The notes below the pieces were generated by a model, which saw nothing but the letters and a program-made list of their open reading frames with translations, did not search any database and had not been told where the DNA came from. Of a stretch of DNA of 64,000 nt, positions 33,669-42,376 are shown piece by piece; position 1 is the stretch's first letter; each line of letters begins with the position of its first letter. This DNA comes from Actinoplanes regularis (GTDB lineage: Bacteria; Actinomycetota; Actinomycetes; Mycobacteriales; Micromonosporaceae), in NCBI RefSeq assembly GCF_900188005.1, contig NZ_FZNR01000012.1:124001-188000 (forward strand), in the 5' to 3' direction. A program made the translations under genes and the position numbers.

Positions 33669-34919
33669 CTAGGCGAACGCTGTGAGCCCACCCGCTAGCG
33701 CCGCCCGCAAGGGTCCGGCCTTCGCGGCGGCCTCCGCGACCTCGGCCTCCGGATCACTGTCGGCGGTGATCCCGCCACCCGCCCAGGCGTGCACACGGGA
33801 GCCGTCGACGGCCACCGTCCGGATGCTCAGTCCCAGGTCGAGGTGGTCGTGACCGATCCAGCCGAGCGCGCCCATGCTGACCCCGCGGCCGACGGGTTCC
33901 AGGGCGGCGATCTGCTCGAGGGCGGCGATCTTGGGGGCGCCGGTGACGCTTCCGCCCGGGCAGACCGCGCGGAGCAGATCCGCGAGGCCGACCTCGCCGG
34001 AGAGGGGCGCGGAGACGACCGATTCGGCCTGCCAAAGACCACACCATCGGCGTACGGCGAACAGCTTGTCGACGCGCACCGGTCCGGTCCCGGGCAGCCG
34101 GGCGAGGTCGTTGCGCTCCAGGTCGACGATCATGATGTGTTCGGCGCGTTCCTTGGCCGACGCGAGGAGTTCGCGGCGGCCCTGTGCGGTGGCGGGCCGG
34201 GTTCCCTTGATCGGACGGGTCAGCACCCGCCCGTGGCGGACCTCGACGAGGGTCTCCGGGGAGGCGGTGGCGATCGCCCACCGGCCGTCCGGGGCGGCGA
34301 GGATTCCGCCGTAGCGGGCGCCGGGGAGGGTGGCGACGCGGCGCAGGGCCGCGGTCGGATCTCCGGTGTACGGCGCGGAGGCGTGCCCGACGACGTTGAC
34401 CTGGTAGACGTCCCCGCGTCCGATCGCGTCCCGGACCCGCTGGACCGCGTCGGCGTGCTGCCGGGGGCTCCAGCTCTCCGCCCAGGGGCCCAGATTCCAG
34501 GATCCGGTTGAACCGGGGAAGGGGTCCTCGGTGTGTACCCAGACGACGGCATACACGTCCGGGATCACGGGGACCGGACTGGGGCCGCCCGGAGTGGCGT
34601 TGATCATCACGCATCCGGCATCCGCGGACACGTAGAGCGACGCTCCGCAAATGGCGCCATGGCCGTACGTCTGATTTTTGTCAGCCGAACGGCCTAGCTT
34701 TCGCACCGGCAGTCCGTTGTCCTCAAGGAAGGCGGTCACAAGCTCAGCAGGGTCACCGGAATCACCCCGATGCCACGAAAACGAACGTAACGCATGGTGA
34801 CGGGCGTGGCAGGACGCCGGAGCGGCCGGCGGAGCCCCGGGAGGAGGTACCTCGGAGTAGCCGCCGGACGCCGGCGCGTGGACCATTGAAACCGCGAAAT
34901 CGCGGCCGGACGCCGTCAC
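33669..34919 (-). CDS. pabB: Aminodeoxychorismate synthase component I (chorismate-binding)
   Basis: 416 residues. Chorismate-binding domain (about 150-410) with PIKGTRPA, MIVDLERNDLARLPG, VCPGGSVTGAPK and GWIGHDHLDLGLSIRT. The Lys in PIKG distinguishes PabB-type enzymes from anthranilate synthase (PIAG), so it should make 4-amino-4-deoxychorismate for folate or for a p-aminobenzoate-derived metabolite. The N-terminal 80 residues are unusual and Pro/Ser-rich at first. No glutaminase or lyase gene is adjacent. Start codon uncertain (GTG 34919 or ATG 34886). Confidence 0.87.
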   Translation of the reverse strand: MTASGRDFAVSMVHAPASGGYSEVPPPGAPPAAPASCHARHHALRSFSWHRGDSGDPAELVTAFLEDNGLPVRKLGRSADKNQTYGHGAICGASLYVSADAGCVMINATPGGPSPVPVIPDVYAVVWVHTEDPFPGSTGSWNLGPWAESWSPRQHADAVQRVRDAIGRGDVYQVNVVGHASAPYTGDPTAALRRVATLPGARYGGILAAPDGRWAIATASPETLVEVRHGRVLTRPIKGTRPATAQGRRELLASAKERAEHIMIVDLERNDLARLPGTGPVRVDKLFAVRRWCGLWQAESVVSAPLSGEVGLADLLRAVCPGGSVTGAPKIAALEQIAALEPVGRGVSMGALGWIGHDHLDLGLSIRTVAVDGSRVHAWAGGGITADSDPEAEVAEAAAKAGPLRAALAGGLTAFA

Positions 34920-35008
34920 TCCCTTGAACCGCTGTCGTTCGATGTGAGGTAACGTTCGAGCCCGACTTTGTGAACCTTCACACAGCCCCCTACCGGAGAA
35001 AACCCGCG

Positions 35009-35209
35009 ATGTGCCAGCACCCGAATCAATGCCCTTCAGCCGACGCGATCGATCGGGAGGCCGCCCGGACCGTGGCGACCTTCTGCGAACAGGGCTGGAG
35101 CCTGCTCTGCAACGGTGTCATCGTCTTCGAGGACACCGGAGAACTCCTGCCGGACGGTACGACGATCGAGCCGCACCGCGGCCCGGCACGGCACGCTCTC
35201 GCCGCTTAA
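35009..35209 (+). CDS. DUF5999 family protein
   Basis: 66 residues: MCQHPNQCPSADAIDREAAR at the start, then GWSLLCNGVIVFEDTGELLP. This small protein is widespread in actinomycetes; the CxH...C pattern at the start (C2, H4, C8) and a later Cys may bind a metal. Function unknown. ATG 35009 with ggagaa upstream is the family start. Confidence 0.85.
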   Translation: MCQHPNQCPSADAIDREAARTVATFCEQGWSLLCNGVIVFEDTGELLPDGTTIEPHRGPARHALAA

Positions 35210-35318
35210 TCACTCAGGGTAACGATACGGCCGCCCGGTTTGGCGGAAGTTTCGAGCCCGTCGACAAGACGGCGCAGGCCGCGATCCGCCGACCGCGACC
35301 TGCGCGTGAAACCTGGGA

Positions 35319-38132
35319 TCAGCTCTCGAACGCCTCCGGCGAGGGGCAGGAGCAGACCAGGTTCCGGTCTCCGTACGCCCCGTCGATGCGGCGTACCGGC
35401 GGCCAGTACTTGGCGGTCCGGTCCACACCCTCCGGGAAGCCCGCGACCGAACGCGGGTACGGGTGCGACCACTCGTCCGCCGTCACCGCCGACGCCGTGT
35501 GCGGCGCGTTCGCCAGCGGGTTGTCGTCCTTCGGCCAGACGCCCGCGCCGACCTGGTCGATCTCCCCCTTGATCGCGATCATCGCGGCACAGAACCGGTC
35601 CAGCTCGGCCAGGTCCTCGCTCTCGGTCGGCTCCACCATCAGGGTGCCGGCGACCGGGAACGACATGGTCGGGGCGTGGAACCCGTAGTCGATCAGCCGC
35701 TTCGCGACGTCGTCCACCGAGACGCCGGTGGCCTTGGTGATCGGCCGCAGGTCGAGGATGCACTCGTGCGCGACCAGGCCGTGCTCGCCCGCGTAGAGCA
35801 CCGGGTAGTGCTCGCGCAGCCGCGCCGCCACGTAGTTCGCCGCCAGTACCGCGGTCGCGGTGGCCTGCGCCAGACCGTCCGGGCCCATCATCCGGACGTA
35901 CGCCCAGGAGATCGGCAGGATGCCGGCCGAGCCGTGCGCGGCGGCCGAGACGGCGTGGTGGTCGCCCGGCTCCAGGGGGTTGCCGGGCAGGAACTCGGCG
36001 AGGTGCGCGCGGACCGCGACCGGGCCGACGCCGGGACCGCCGCCGCCGTGCGGGATGCAGAACGTCTTGTGCAGGTTCAGGTGCGACACGTCCGCCCCGA
36101 ACTTGCCCGGCTTGGCGAAGCCGACGAGCGCGTTCAGGTTGGCGCCGTCCACGTACACCTGGCCACCGGCCTCGTGCACCCGCTCGCACAGCTCGGCGAT
36201 CGAGGTCTCGTAGACGCCGTGCGTGGACGGGTAGGTCACCATGATCGCCGAGAGCGAGTCCCGGTGCTTCTCGATCTTGGCGGCCAGGTCGGTGAGATCG
36301 ACGTTGCCGTTCTCGTCGCAGGCCACCACGACCACGCGCATGCCGGCCATCACCGCGCTGGCCGCGTTGGTGCCGTGCGCCGACGACGGGATCAGGCAGA
36401 CGTCGCGGTGCGTCTCACCGCGCGAGCGGTGGTAGCCGCGGATCGCGAGCAGGCCGGCCAGCTCGCCCTGGGAGCCGGCGTTCGGCTGGACGCTGACCGC
36501 GTCGTACCCGGTGATCTCGGCCAGCCAGCCCTCCAGCTGGGCGACCAGCTGCTCGTAGCCCTGGACCTGGTCGGCCGGCGCGAACGGGTGGATGTTCGCG
36601 AACTCCGGCCAGGTGACCGCTTCCATCTCGGTGGTGGCGTTCAGCTTCATCGTGCAGGAGCCCAGCGGGATCATGCCGCGGTCCAGCGCGTAGTCCCGGT
36701 CGGAGAGTTTGCGCAGGTAGCGCAGCATGCTCGTCTCGGAGTGGTGGGTGTTGAACACCGGGTGGTGCAGGTAGTCGCTGGTCCGGGCCAGGCCCTTGGC
36801 GCCACAGGTGGCAGCCTCGGCGACGGTGGCGCCGAAGGCCGCGAGAACGGTCTCGACGTGCGCCGCGGTGGTGGTCTCGTCGGCCGAGATCGACACCCGG
36901 TCGGCGTTGACCAGCCGGAGGTCGACGCCGGACGCGGCGGCGGCCGCCACGATCTGCTCGGCGCGGCCCGGCACGACGGCGGTGACCGTGTCGAAGAACG
37001 CGTCGTGGGCCACTTCGACACCGGCGGCGGTGAGGCCACCGGCCAGAGTGAGGGCGTGGCCGTGCACTCGCTTGGCGATGGCGCGCAGGCCGGCCGGGCC
37101 GTGGTAGACCGCGTACATGCTGGCCATGACGGCGAGCAGGACCTGGGCGGTGCAGATGTTGCTGGTCGCCTTCTCGCGGCGGATGTGCTGCTCCCGCGTC
37201 TGCAGGGCGAGGCGGTAGGCGGGCGCGCCGTCCGCGTCCTTGGAGACGCCGACCAGGCGGCCGGGCAGGCTGCGCTCCAGGCCGGCCCGGACGGCCAGGT
37301 ATCCGGCGTGCGGGCCGCCGAAGCCGAGCGGCACGCCGAAGCGCTGGGTGGTGCCGGCCGCGATGTCCGCGCCGATCTCGCCCGGGGCACGCAGCAGGGT
37401 CAGGGCGAGCAGGTCGGCGGCGACCGTGACCAGGGCGCCCTTGGCGTGGGCGGCCTCGATCAGGGCGGTGTGGTCGCGGACCGCGCCGGACGCGCCCGGG
37501 TACTGCAGGTGCAGGCCGAAGTACTCCTCCGGCAGCGGGTCGCCGGCGTCCAGGTCGACCAAGGCGATCTCGATGCCGAGCGGTTCGGCCCGGGTGCGCA
37601 GCACGGCGAGGGTCTGCGGGAACGTGTCGGCGTCCACCGCGTACACCTGGCTCTTGCTCTTCGAGGCCCGGCGGGCGATCGTCATCGCCTCGGCGACCGC
37701 GGTCGCCTCGTCCAGCATCGACGCGTTCGCCGTGGTCAGGCCGGTCAGGTCGGTGACCATGGTCTGGAAGTTCAGCAGCGCCTCGAGACGGCCCTGGCTG
37801 ATCTCCGGCTGGTACGGGGTGTACGCCGTATACCACGCCGGGTTCTCCAGCACGTTCCGCTTGATCACGGCCGGCGTGTGGGTGCCGTAGTAGCCGAGGC
37901 CGATCATCGGGGTCGCCAGGACGTTACGGCCGGCGATCTCCCGCAGCTCGGCGATCGTCTCCTCCTCGGAGGCGCCGGCCGGCAGGTCCAGCGCGCCGTG
38001 GAACCGGATCGACTCGGGAATCGCGGCGTCCATCAGCTCGTCGAGCGACGAGTACCCGATCGCCTTGAGCATCTGGGACTGCTCGTCCGACTGCGGCCCG
38101 ATGTGGCGGTGAACGAACGACGACGACGTCAT
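35319..38132 (-). CDS. gcvP: Glycine dehydrogenase (decarboxylating), P-protein
   Basis: 937 residues, the single-chain form (both halves fused). PLP lysine K689 in LNLHKTFCIPHGGGGPGVGP; PSSAHGTNAASAVMAGM and LGSCTMKLNATTEMEAVTWP also present. The enzyme decarboxylates glycine and passes the aminomethyl group to the lipoyl H-protein. gcvT and gcvH are not in the window. A glycine riboswitch lies in its 5' leader, so expression should rise with glycine. ATG 38132 has aggag 8 bases upstream. Confidence 0.97.
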   Translation of the reverse strand: MTSSSFVHRHIGPQSDEQSQMLKAIGYSSLDELMDAAIPESIRFHGALDLPAGASEEETIAELREIAGRNVLATPMIGLGYYGTHTPAVIKRNVLENPAWYTAYTPYQPEISQGRLEALLNFQTMVTDLTGLTTANASMLDEATAVAEAMTIARRASKSKSQVYAVDADTFPQTLAVLRTRAEPLGIEIALVDLDAGDPLPEEYFGLHLQYPGASGAVRDHTALIEAAHAKGALVTVAADLLALTLLRAPGEIGADIAAGTTQRFGVPLGFGGPHAGYLAVRAGLERSLPGRLVGVSKDADGAPAYRLALQTREQHIRREKATSNICTAQVLLAVMASMYAVYHGPAGLRAIAKRVHGHALTLAGGLTAAGVEVAHDAFFDTVTAVVPGRAEQIVAAAAASGVDLRLVNADRVSISADETTTAAHVETVLAAFGATVAEAATCGAKGLARTSDYLHHPVFNTHHSETSMLRYLRKLSDRDYALDRGMIPLGSCTMKLNATTEMEAVTWPEFANIHPFAPADQVQGYEQLVAQLEGWLAEITGYDAVSVQPNAGSQGELAGLLAIRGYHRSRGETHRDVCLIPSSAHGTNAASAVMAGMRVVVVACDENGNVDLTDLAAKIEKHRDSLSAIMVTYPSTHGVYETSIAELCERVHEAGGQVYVDGANLNALVGFAKPGKFGADVSHLNLHKTFCIPHGGGGPGVGPVAVRAHLAEFLPGNPLEPGDHHAVSAAAHGSAGILPISWAYVRMMGPDGLAQATATAVLAANYVAARLREHYPVLYAGEHGLVAHECILDLRPITKATGVSVDDVAKRLIDYGFHAPTMSFPVAGTLMVEPTESEDLAELDRFCAAMIAIKGEIDQVGAGVWPKDDNPLANAPHTASAVTADEWSHPYPRSVAGFPEGVDRTAKYWPPVRRIDGAYGDRNLVCSCPSPEAFES

Positions 38133-38189
38133 GGGCGACTCCTGGCACGTGAGAAGGTCGACAACGCAACCTCCCCCTCTGTCGCACCC

Positions 38190-38313
38190 GAACGGGGACT
38201 TCAGAGTCGCCTGCCCACGCGGTCCTTTTGCCTGAGAGGTTCCGGGGAGGATTTGCCCCTTCGGCGCCGATGGACCCCATGAAACATGGAATCCAGGTCT
38301 CTCCCGCGCGGGT
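38190..38313 (-). promoter_or_regulatory. Glycine riboswitch upstream of gcvP
   Basis: Read on the minus strand the leader contains the glycine aptamer hallmarks in order: cgggagagacc, ggcgccgaaggggcaaatcc, ggaacctctcaggcaaaagg, accgcgtgggcagg, and gactctgaa. A single aptamer is visible. It ends about 58 bases before the start codon, where a cgaca...tgtcg hairpin could be the expression platform. Confidence 0.95.
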
Positions 38314-38377
38314 ATAGCCGGCTGGTCACAAACCTACCAGCGCACACGGCCATGATCGGAATGCCTATGGTGGGGCT

Positions 38378-39373
38378 GTGACGTACTCCCCTTCTGACGA
38401 TCGTTACGGCTCCATGACGTACCGCCGCGCTGGTCGCAGCGGTCTCAAGCTGCCCGCCATCTCGCTCGGTCTCTGGCACAACTTCGGCGACACCCGTCCG
38501 GCCGACCGCCAGCGTGACATCGTCCGCCGCGCCTTCGACCTCGGCGTGACCCACTTCGACCTGGCCAACAACTACGGGCCGCCGCCCGGCAGCGCGGAGA
38601 CCAACTTCGGCCGGATCCTGAACGGCGACCTCAAGCACCACCGCGACGAGCTGATCATCTCCAGCAAGGCCGGCTACACCATGTGGGACGGCCCGTACGG
38701 CGACTTCGGCTCCCGCAAGTACCTGATCTCGTCGCTGGACCAGTCGCTGAAGCGGCTCGGCGTCGACTACGTGGATGTCTTCTACCACCACCGGCCCGAC
38801 CCGGAGACTCCGCTCGAGGAGACGATGGGCGCGCTCGACCAGATCGTCCGCTCCGGCCGGGCGCTCTACGTCGGCCTGAGCAACTACCGGTCGGAGCAGA
38901 CCGCCGAGGCCGCCGCGATCCTGCGTGACCTGGGCACTCCGCTGCTGATCCACCAGCCGTCGTACTCGATCCTGAACCGCTGGATCGAACACGACCGGCT
39001 GCTGGACACCCTCGAGGAGGCGGGCGCGGGCTGCATCGCGTTCAGCCCGCTGCAGCAGGGCCTGCTCACCGACCGCTACCTCGACGGCATCCCGGCCGAT
39101 TCGCGGGTCCGCACCAGCGTGTTCCTCGACGAGAACGCCCTGGACGCGAAGACGATGGGCCGGCTGCACTCGCTCAACGAGATCGCCAAGCGGCGCGGGC
39201 AGTCGCTCGCCCAGCTCGCCCTCGCCTGGGCGCTGCGCGACCCGCGGATGACCAGCCTGATCATCGGCGCCTCCAGCGTGCAGCAGCTGGAGAACAACAT
39301 CGCCGCCCTGAACAACCTCGACCTCAGCGAGGCCGAGCTCGGTGAGATCGACGGCACCGTCCTCGACCTGTAA
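38378..39373 (+). CDS. Aldo/keto reductase, YghZ/L-glyceraldehyde-3-phosphate reductase type
   Basis: 331 residues. AKR tetrad: Asp and Tyr in THFDLANNYGPPPG, Lys in IISSKAGYTMW, His in VFYHHRPDPETP. NADPH-binding end: SLIIGASSVQQLENNIAAL. The NYGPPPGSAE loop and YHHRPD are typical of the AKR14 (YghZ) group, which reduces toxic aldehydes such as L-glyceraldehyde 3-phosphate and methylglyoxal. GTG 38378 lies 6 bases after TATGGT: leaderless start. Divergent from the gcvP riboswitch. Confidence 0.9.
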   Translation: MTYSPSDDRYGSMTYRRAGRSGLKLPAISLGLWHNFGDTRPADRQRDIVRRAFDLGVTHFDLANNYGPPPGSAETNFGRILNGDLKHHRDELIISSKAGYTMWDGPYGDFGSRKYLISSLDQSLKRLGVDYVDVFYHHRPDPETPLEETMGALDQIVRSGRALYVGLSNYRSEQTAEAAAILRDLGTPLLIHQPSYSILNRWIEHDRLLDTLEEAGAGCIAFSPLQQGLLTDRYLDGIPADSRVRTSVFLDENALDAKTMGRLHSLNEIAKRRGQSLAQLALAWALRDPRMTSLIIGASSVQQLENNIAALNNLDLSEAELGEIDGTVLDL

Positions 39374-39415
39374 TAGCCGTGCCGCCCGGGAGCGGATTGA
39401 CTACCGTTCCCGGGC

Positions 39416-40087
39416 ATGACGGATCTTGTCGAGGAGCACACCATCCTGGCCGTCGTGGTCGGCTCCCGCTCCTACGGGCTCGAGGGGCCGGACAGCGACC
39501 ACGACCGGCGTGGTGTCTACGCGGCGCCCACCCGGTCGTTCTGGCGTCTCGACAAGCCGCCGACGCACCTCGACGGGCCGGCCGAGGAGCAGTTCTCCTG
39601 GGAGGTCGAGCGGTTCTGCACGCTCGCGGCGCAGGCGAACCCGACGGTCCTCGAGGTGCTCTGGTCACCCCTGGTCGTAGCGGTCACGCCGGACGGCGAA
39701 CAGCTGCGCGCGGCCCGGCGGGCGTTCCTGTCCCGGCGGGTCGCCGACACCTACGGCGGCTACGCGCGCGACCAGCTCGACCGGGTCAACGCCCGGCGCG
39801 CGCGGACCGGGGAGACCAACCACAAGCAGGCCATGCACATGATCCGTCTGTTGATGGCCGGGGCGCACGTGCTGCGTACCGGGGAGGTCCTGGTCGACGT
39901 CCGGCACCATCGGGAGCGGTTGCTGGCCGTCAAGCGGGGTGAGGTCGGTTGGGACGAGGTGACCGCGTGGGCTGCCGCGCTGCTCGCCGATCTCGGGGAC
40001 GCGGCCGCGGTGACGGAGCTGCCCGAGCGACCCGACCGGGACCGGATCGACCGGCTGCTGTACGAGGTCCGGGAGCGCGGGCTGTGA
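39416..40087 (+). CDS. RlaP-type nucleotidyltransferase 1 (pol-beta superfamily)
   Basis: 223 residues. Nucleotidyltransferase core near the N-terminus: VVVGSRSYGLEGPDSDHDRR, with the GS and DxD metal-binding pair. The C-terminal half is helical (NHKQAMHMIRLLMAGAHVLR). The family (RlaP, DNA polymerase beta-like) is predicted to act in RNA repair next to RNA ligases; no ligase is present here. ATG at 39416 is 8 bases after TACCGT, a likely leaderless start. Forms an operon with a paralogue 34 bp downstream. Confidence 0.82.
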   Translation: MTDLVEEHTILAVVVGSRSYGLEGPDSDHDRRGVYAAPTRSFWRLDKPPTHLDGPAEEQFSWEVERFCTLAAQANPTVLEVLWSPLVVAVTPDGEQLRAARRAFLSRRVADTYGGYARDQLDRVNARRARTGETNHKQAMHMIRLLMAGAHVLRTGEVLVDVRHHRERLLAVKRGEVGWDEVTAWAAALLADLGDAAAVTELPERPDRDRIDRLLYEVRERGL

Positions 40088-40121
40088 TCGGGACGCTTCA
40101 CGACGTACCAGAGGAAACGCG

Positions 40122-40868
40122 ATGACCATCGACGTGCCGCAGTGGGCGGCGGACGCCGCCCACGAACTCCCCTATCCCCTGATCTTCTGCACCGTGAGCG
40201 GCGCGCACCTGTACGGGTTCGCGTCCGTCGACTCGGACCTCGACCTGCGCGCCTCGCACGTGCTGCCGGCCGACGAGGTGGTCGGGCTGCGGCACGGGCC
40301 GGAGACGCTGCAGCGCGGCGGCGTGCGCGACGGTGTCGAGCTGGATGTCGTCTCGCACGACCTGCTCAAGTTCGCCAAGCTGCTGAACAGCCGCAACGGC
40401 TACGTCCTGGAGCAGCTGCTGTCCCCGCTCGTGGTCGTGACGTCACCGCTGCACGCCGCGCTCAAGGAGCTGGCGGCGGGCCTGATCACCCGGAATCACA
40501 CCTATCACTACATCGGGTTCTCGCACAGCCAGGAGAAGCTGTACGCGAAGACGGGTGAGCTCAAGCCGGCGCTCTACACGCTGCGGGTGCTGCTGACCGG
40601 CATCCATCTGATGAGAACCGGTCAGCTGGAGACCGACCTGGGCGTGCTCGGCACGGAACTCCCGTACGTGCCGGACCTGATCGCGGCCAAGCGCTCGGCC
40701 GAGCACGGCCCGTTCCCCGCCGGCGTGGCCGCGCGGCTCGCCGCTGACATCCCCCGGCTCCGCGCCGAGCTGGAGGCGGCCCGGGACGCGTCCTCGCTGC
40801 GGGACCGCCCGTCGGAGGAGTCGGTCTCCGCCCTGCACGACCTGATCGTGCGCACCCGGCTCGGCTGA
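40122..40868 (+). CDS. RlaP-type nucleotidyltransferase 2
   Basis: 248 residues. Core FCTVSGAHLYGFASVDSDLD with the same G-x-x-x-YGx-x-SxDSDxD arrangement as the preceding gene, then LDVVSHDLLKFAKLLNSRNG and ALYTLRVLLTGIHLMRTG. The two genes are diverged paralogues, so a heteromeric enzyme or two related substrates are possible. aggaaacg upstream acts as ribosome site. Confidence 0.82.
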   Translation: MTIDVPQWAADAAHELPYPLIFCTVSGAHLYGFASVDSDLDLRASHVLPADEVVGLRHGPETLQRGGVRDGVELDVVSHDLLKFAKLLNSRNGYVLEQLLSPLVVVTSPLHAALKELAAGLITRNHTYHYIGFSHSQEKLYAKTGELKPALYTLRVLLTGIHLMRTGQLETDLGVLGTELPYVPDLIAAKRSAEHGPFPAGVAARLAADIPRLRAELEAARDASSLRDRPSEESVSALHDLIVRTRLG

Positions 40869-40879
40869 CCGGCCGCCGC

Positions 40880-41728
40880 TCAGCGGCGGCGGCCGATCCA
40901 GACGTCGCGGGTGGCCCGGACCGTGAGATCCTCGCGGCCGTCGAGATTCTCCGTGTACGTCGTGAGGGCCGCCAGGTCGTCCGCGGAGAGCCGGTCGGCC
41001 AGCCGCTCGCGGGTGCGCTGCAGCGTGACCTGCGCATACCGCGCGGCCTGCGGCGGCAGCGGCTGCCGCAGCTCGATGTCGAAGTGCCGCTCGCCCTCGA
41101 CCTCGAAGCCGGCCGCCTTGAGCCGGGCACCCCAGTCCTCGCCCATGTGCATGCCGGCCTCGAGCCGCAGCCGGGCCAGCTCGGCGTGGCAGCGCTCCTC
41201 GAGCGCGGCGCCGGCCGTTTCGGTCAGGAACCGCGGGAACCCCTCGAGCTCAGTGATCATGAAGACGCCGCCGGGCCGGAGCACGTCTCGGACCCGGGCG
41301 AGGGTGCGCGCCGGGTCGGCCAGGTGGTGCATCGACGCGGACGCCCACACGAGATCGGCCGGGCGCAGCTCGGGGAACTCGTCGTCGAGGTCGGCCCGGA
41401 CCGTGCCGACCCGGTCGCCGAACCCCGCCTCCGCGACTCGGCGCCGCAGGTGGGCGAGCATCTCCTCGTCCATGTCGACGGCGGTCAGCGACGCGGCCGG
41501 CAGGTGCCGGGCGAGGGCGATCGTGCCGGTCCCGGTGCCCGCGCCGAGGTCGATGATGTGGGGGCTGTCCGGGACGAGCGAGCCGGCCCAGCCGATCACC
41601 TCGCTGTAGTAGTCCCGCAGGACCTCGGCGTCCAGGTCGAGCATCTGGGCCATTCCGTTGCCGTGCTGCTGGTGGCCGTGCCCGTGGTCGTGTCCATGCC
41701 CGTGCTTGTGCCCGTGTCCGTGTGCCAT
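40880..41728 (-). CDS. SAM-dependent methyltransferase with a His-rich N-terminus
   Basis: 282 residues. The first 22 residues are His/Gly/Lys repeats (MAHGHGHKHGHGHDHGHG, then HQQHG), a natural metal-binding tag. A class I methyltransferase domain follows: motif I IIDLGAGTGTGTIAL, motif II VDMDEE, and WASASMHHLADPARTLARV. Substrate unknown. It is divergent from an XRE-cupin regulator, whose operator overlaps both promoters, so it is probably its target. The His tail suggests a link to Ni, Zn or Cu. Confidence 0.85.
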   Translation of the reverse strand: MAHGHGHKHGHGHDHGHGHQQHGNGMAQMLDLDAEVLRDYYSEVIGWAGSLVPDSPHIIDLGAGTGTGTIALARHLPAASLTAVDMDEEMLAHLRRRVAEAGFGDRVGTVRADLDDEFPELRPADLVWASASMHHLADPARTLARVRDVLRPGGVFMITELEGFPRFLTETAGAALEERCHAELARLRLEAGMHMGEDWGARLKAAGFEVEGERHFDIELRQPLPPQAARYAQVTLQRTRERLADRLSADDLAALTTYTENLDGREDLTVRATRDVWIGRRR

Positions 41729-41746
41729 GCCACGACCGTAGCGCCA

Positions 41747-41786
41747 TCTTGCGTCTACGACATACTCTCTTGCGTATGACGCAAGA
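41747..41786. promoter_or_regulatory. Operator of the XRE-cupin regulator over its own start codon
   Basis: tcttgcgt-atg-acgcaaga is a perfect dyad with 8-bp arms (41768-41786) centred on the start codon of the regulator. The same arm tcttgcgt recurs at 41747-41754, 21 bp (two helical turns) upstream. A -10 TACTCT (41763-41768) lies 7 bases before the ATG with no ribosome site, so the mRNA is leaderless and the operator covers the transcription start. Confidence 0.7.
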
Positions 41787-42339
41787 CGGTGAGCTGGACG
41801 CGCTCGTCCGGCAACGGATCCGGGGCCTGCGGGCGGCCCGTGGCTGGACGCTGGACGAACTCGCCGCCCGCGCCTACCTCACCCCGTCCACGCTGAGCCG
41901 GATCGAAACCGGGCACCGCCGGATCGCCCTCGACCAGCTCGCCCCGATCGCCCGGGCCCTCGGCACCACCCTCGACCAGCTGGTCGAGTCGGGCCGTGAC
42001 GAGGACGTGGTGATCCGCCCGCACCACGACGATGCCCGCGGCATGACGACCTGGCTGCTCAACCGGGACGGCGCCCCCGCCGGGATGACCGTCGCCAAGC
42101 TTCGGGTGGACCGCGCCGCCCCGCAGGACCTGCGGGTGCACCCCGGCCGTGACTGGTTCGTCGTGCTCTCCGGGACGGTGGTGCTGCGGCTGGCCGAGCG
42201 CACCATCGTGGTCCGGGCCGGCGAGGCCGCCGAGTTCTCCACGATGGTGCCGCACGCGTTCGGCTCGAGCGGCGGCCCGGCCGAGGTCCTGTGCATCCTC
42301 GACCACGAGGGCGAGCGCTCCCACCTGCGCCCGTCGTAG
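41776..42339 (+). CDS. XRE-family regulator with C-terminal cupin
   Basis: 187 residues. HTH_3 at about 11-65 (LRAARGWTLDELAARAYLTP, STLSRIETGHRRIALDQLAP) and a cupin sensor domain at about 110-180 (LRVHPGRDWFVVLSGTVVLR, GEAAEFSTMVPHAFGSSGGP). Members sense small molecules with the cupin barrel. It likely represses itself and the divergent methyltransferase. Confidence 0.9.
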   Translation: MTQDGELDALVRQRIRGLRAARGWTLDELAARAYLTPSTLSRIETGHRRIALDQLAPIARALGTTLDQLVESGRDEDVVIRPHHDDARGMTTWLLNRDGAPAGMTVAKLRVDRAAPQDLRVHPGRDWFVVLSGTVVLRLAERTIVVRAGEAAEFSTMVPHAFGSSGGPAEVLCILDHEGERSHLRPS

Positions 42340-42376
42340 CCGGGCGGGAGCACGCGCCGCCGGTAGAGTTCCGGCC

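Noticed and set aside
35463..38282. Long plus-strand open frame opposite gcvP
   Set aside because: Its composition is a mirror of the P-protein codons; gcvP has all motifs and a riboswitch.
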